From Microbulbifer variabilis (GTDB lineage: Bacteria; Pseudomonadota; Gammaproteobacteria; Pseudomonadales; Cellvibrionaceae): a DNA stretch of 64,000 nucleotides. The translations under genes were made by a program, and so were the position numbers. Positions 62,846 to 64,000 of the stretch are shown piece by piece (the first letter of the stretch is position 1; each line of letters begins with the position of its first letter). The notes below the pieces were generated by a model that saw only the letters and a list, made by a program, of their open reading frames with translations, was not told the origin of the DNA and made no database searches. The stretch is taken from positions 124,001 to 188,000 of the forward strand of contig NZ_JAIVKI010000007.1 of assembly GCF_020524905.1 (NCBI RefSeq), written 5' to 3'.

Positions 62846-64000
62846 TTAATCACTCTCGAATACCCAGTATTCTCCATCGCTAGCATCACAAGCACCCTGA
62901 TAAAGGGATTCTCTATTTGCGATGGATGCTGTTTCGATACACAGGTTAGAATGTGCTGGCCGGATTCGATAAGAGCCATTTCCCTGGTGCTCCAAGTAAA
63001 ATCTCTGGCTGTTATCGTCAATGGCCTCCCACTGATACACATTGGCACCTTCAGCATCGTTGGCAGCCTCCACTGTCATCAGCTTGTTACTATGGAGCAC
63101 GGTGAGGGTATAAAGGCCATCACTAACTTGTGTAACTTGCCATCGTTGGTTGTTGTTGCCGTGGCAGTCCCATTGAATAATATCTGCTCCATTGGAATTA
63201 CTCGCCCCGGTAACATCTGCGCAACGGTCGCTGGCGGCATTGACGATTACATAGGTCCCATCGCTCACTGTGCCTGAGCTGGAGTCATCGGTTAGGAAAA
63301 GCACATTATCGGGTATTGCTACCTTTGTAATTCCCGGACCTTCGTAACTCATTTCCAGCAGTTCGCCGCCATAGTATTCAAAGAATTCGATGACTATATG
63401 GTGTCGGCCAGCACCGAGATTAATATCTCCAAAGCGATCGGCCGGCCCGTGAATACCATCATTACTTACCACCTCTTGGTCGTTAATAATGAGGCGAGAG
63501 CCATCATCGGACCGGGTGTAAAACCGGTAAGTACCAGCTGTATCAATCTGAATATAACCTTCGTAGCGGAAACCAAATAGATCATCGCGCTGGCGCAATG
63601 TCATATCAATGTTGGCAGTAGTACCCGTAGCAACGGGAGTCAGCTGGGTGAAATCCGGTAATTCGTTCCAGCTGCCTTCGTAATAGGCGTAATTGAGGCC
63701 ATTGCCGTCATCATTACCTCCATCTTCCACGTCCGCCAGTTGTGCAACCTCCTGGGCTGTTAGGGCTTTGCGATAGATACGCAGATCGTCCAGATAACCC
63801 TGGAAACCTTGTGAGCTACCGTCACCACCGCCGGAACCATCCCCTATGGCAGATTCATATTGATTGATTTCACCGACCAGGGTGCTCAGGTCTCCCTGAC
63901 CAACTACCTCTCCATCAACATAAAGCGTCAACTGTTCACTAGAAAAATCGGCCACCATGGCGACATGGTGCCAGTTACCATCATCAATAACCCCTTGAGT
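62846..64000 (-). CDS. Secreted LamG-PA14-ricin lectin protein, 5' end beyond the window
   Basis: At least 385 residues; the frame runs open to the window edge, so the N-terminus is missing (an internal Met at 63958 is not the start). Domains in order: the end of a LamG/concanavalin-like domain (DDGNWHHVAMVADF and FQGYLDDLRIYRKALTAQEV), a PA14 domain (YYEGSWNELPDFTQL, RSDDGSRLIINDQEV) and a C-terminal ricin B-type trefoil with QxW-like repeats (NQRW, SQRF, EYWVF). These are carbohydrate-binding modules, so the missing part is probably a polysaccharide-degrading enzyme or adhesin. Confidence 0.88.
   Translation of the reverse strand, partial: TQGVIDDGNWHHVAMVADFSSEQLTLYVDGEVVGQGDLSTLVGEINQYESAIGDGSGGGDGSSQGFQGYLDDLRIYRKALTAQEVAQLADVEDGGNDDGNGLNYAYYEGSWNELPDFTQLTPVATGTTANIDMTLRQRDDLFGFRYEGYIQIDTAGTYRFYTRSDDGSRLIINDQEVVSNDGIHGPADRFGDINLGAGRHHIVIEFFEYYGGELLEMSYEGPGITKVAIPDNVLFLTDDSSSGTVSDGTYVIVNAASDRCADVTGASNSNGADIIQWDCHGNNNQRWQVTQVSDGLYTLTVLHSNKLMTVEAANDAEGANVYQWEAIDDNSQRFYLEHQGNGSYRIRPAHSNLCIETASIANRESLYQGACDASDGEYWVFESD

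Noticed and set aside
1-64000. CRISPR arrays, tRNA/rRNA genes, transposases, integrases, prophage genes
   Set aside because: Looked for on both strands; none has visible support. The AT-rich islands have no associated recombinase or flanking direct repeats that I could find.

Overview
The window looks like a chromosomal segment of a marine or saprophytic gammaproteobacterium of the Cellvibrionales type; a Microbulbifer-like organism is my best guess. This rests on gene content (Tat-exported PhoD, a LamG-PA14-ricin secreted protein, Cus and Cad metal resistance, NorR, DbpA, several two-gene RND and exopolysaccharide modules) and not on any marker gene. There is no rRNA, tRNA, CRISPR array, transposase or integrase. 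Most genes have ordinary mid-GC coding sequence. The stretches around 27.5-31.4 kb, 40.9-44 kb and 53.9-58.5 kb are visibly more AT-rich and carry orphan genes and gene debris.

Layout. 0-5 kb: a frameshifted HExxH metalloprotease remnant, a divergent subtilisin-like protease, a class D beta-lactamase and a Kup potassium transporter. 5-11 kb: an acetolactate-synthase-type ThDP enzyme, an MFS exporter and a NorR nitric-oxide sensor. NorR is divergent from an 83-residue membrane protein that has a textbook sigma-54 promoter and three evenly spaced NorR-type sites. 11-17 kb: cupin/LysR pair, CadA/CadR metal efflux with a 19-bp-spacer MerR promoter, a metallophosphoesterase and a thioesterase. 17-22.3 kb: a minus-strand exopolysaccharide module with two paralogous GT2 synthases, an HlyD-type protein, and a zinc-ribbon (TackOD1-like) protein ending in a degenerate GGDEF-like domain. 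22.6-27.4 kb: thiolase, PhoD, aldehyde dehydrogenase. 27.6-31.4 kb: two overlapping paralogous DUF3592-type membrane proteins. 31.4-35.1 kb: alpha/beta hydrolase plus ABM monooxygenase, a Cache protein and DbpA. 35.3-40.7 kb: CusBA-type copper/silver efflux and a Cys-rich secreted protein. 40.9-44 kb: two orphan secreted proteins and a DUF418 protein. 44.1-46.9 kb: an extracytoplasmic flavin electron-transfer module (4-TM His-rich protein, ApbE, FMN-binding protein, beta-barrel). 47-49.8 kb: two paralogous PaaK-like adenylating enzymes. 50-52.8 kb: a TolC-like outer-membrane factor and a Tat-exported multicopper oxidase, probably partners of the Cus pump. 52.8-56.8 kb: O-methyltransferase, VAO-type flavin oxidase, SnoaL-like protein and a decayed amidase. 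56.9-62.7 kb: a PAF-acetylhydrolase-like esterase and a second RND pump. The window ends inside a large secreted lectin-like protein.

Strongest signals: (1) the NorR/sigma-54 control region driving a tiny membrane protein instead of a known NO reductase; (2) the TackOD1/degenerate-GGDEF protein inside a GT2-HlyD operon, with a 5' coding extension in a shifted frame; (3) the PaaK-like/methyltransferase/flavin-oxidase/SnoaL set, which could be a small uncharacterised biosynthetic locus; (4) the paired DUF3592 membrane proteins. Several start sites were moved from the longest possible ORF to starts supported by a ribosome binding site or by conserved N-termini; each is explained in its entry.
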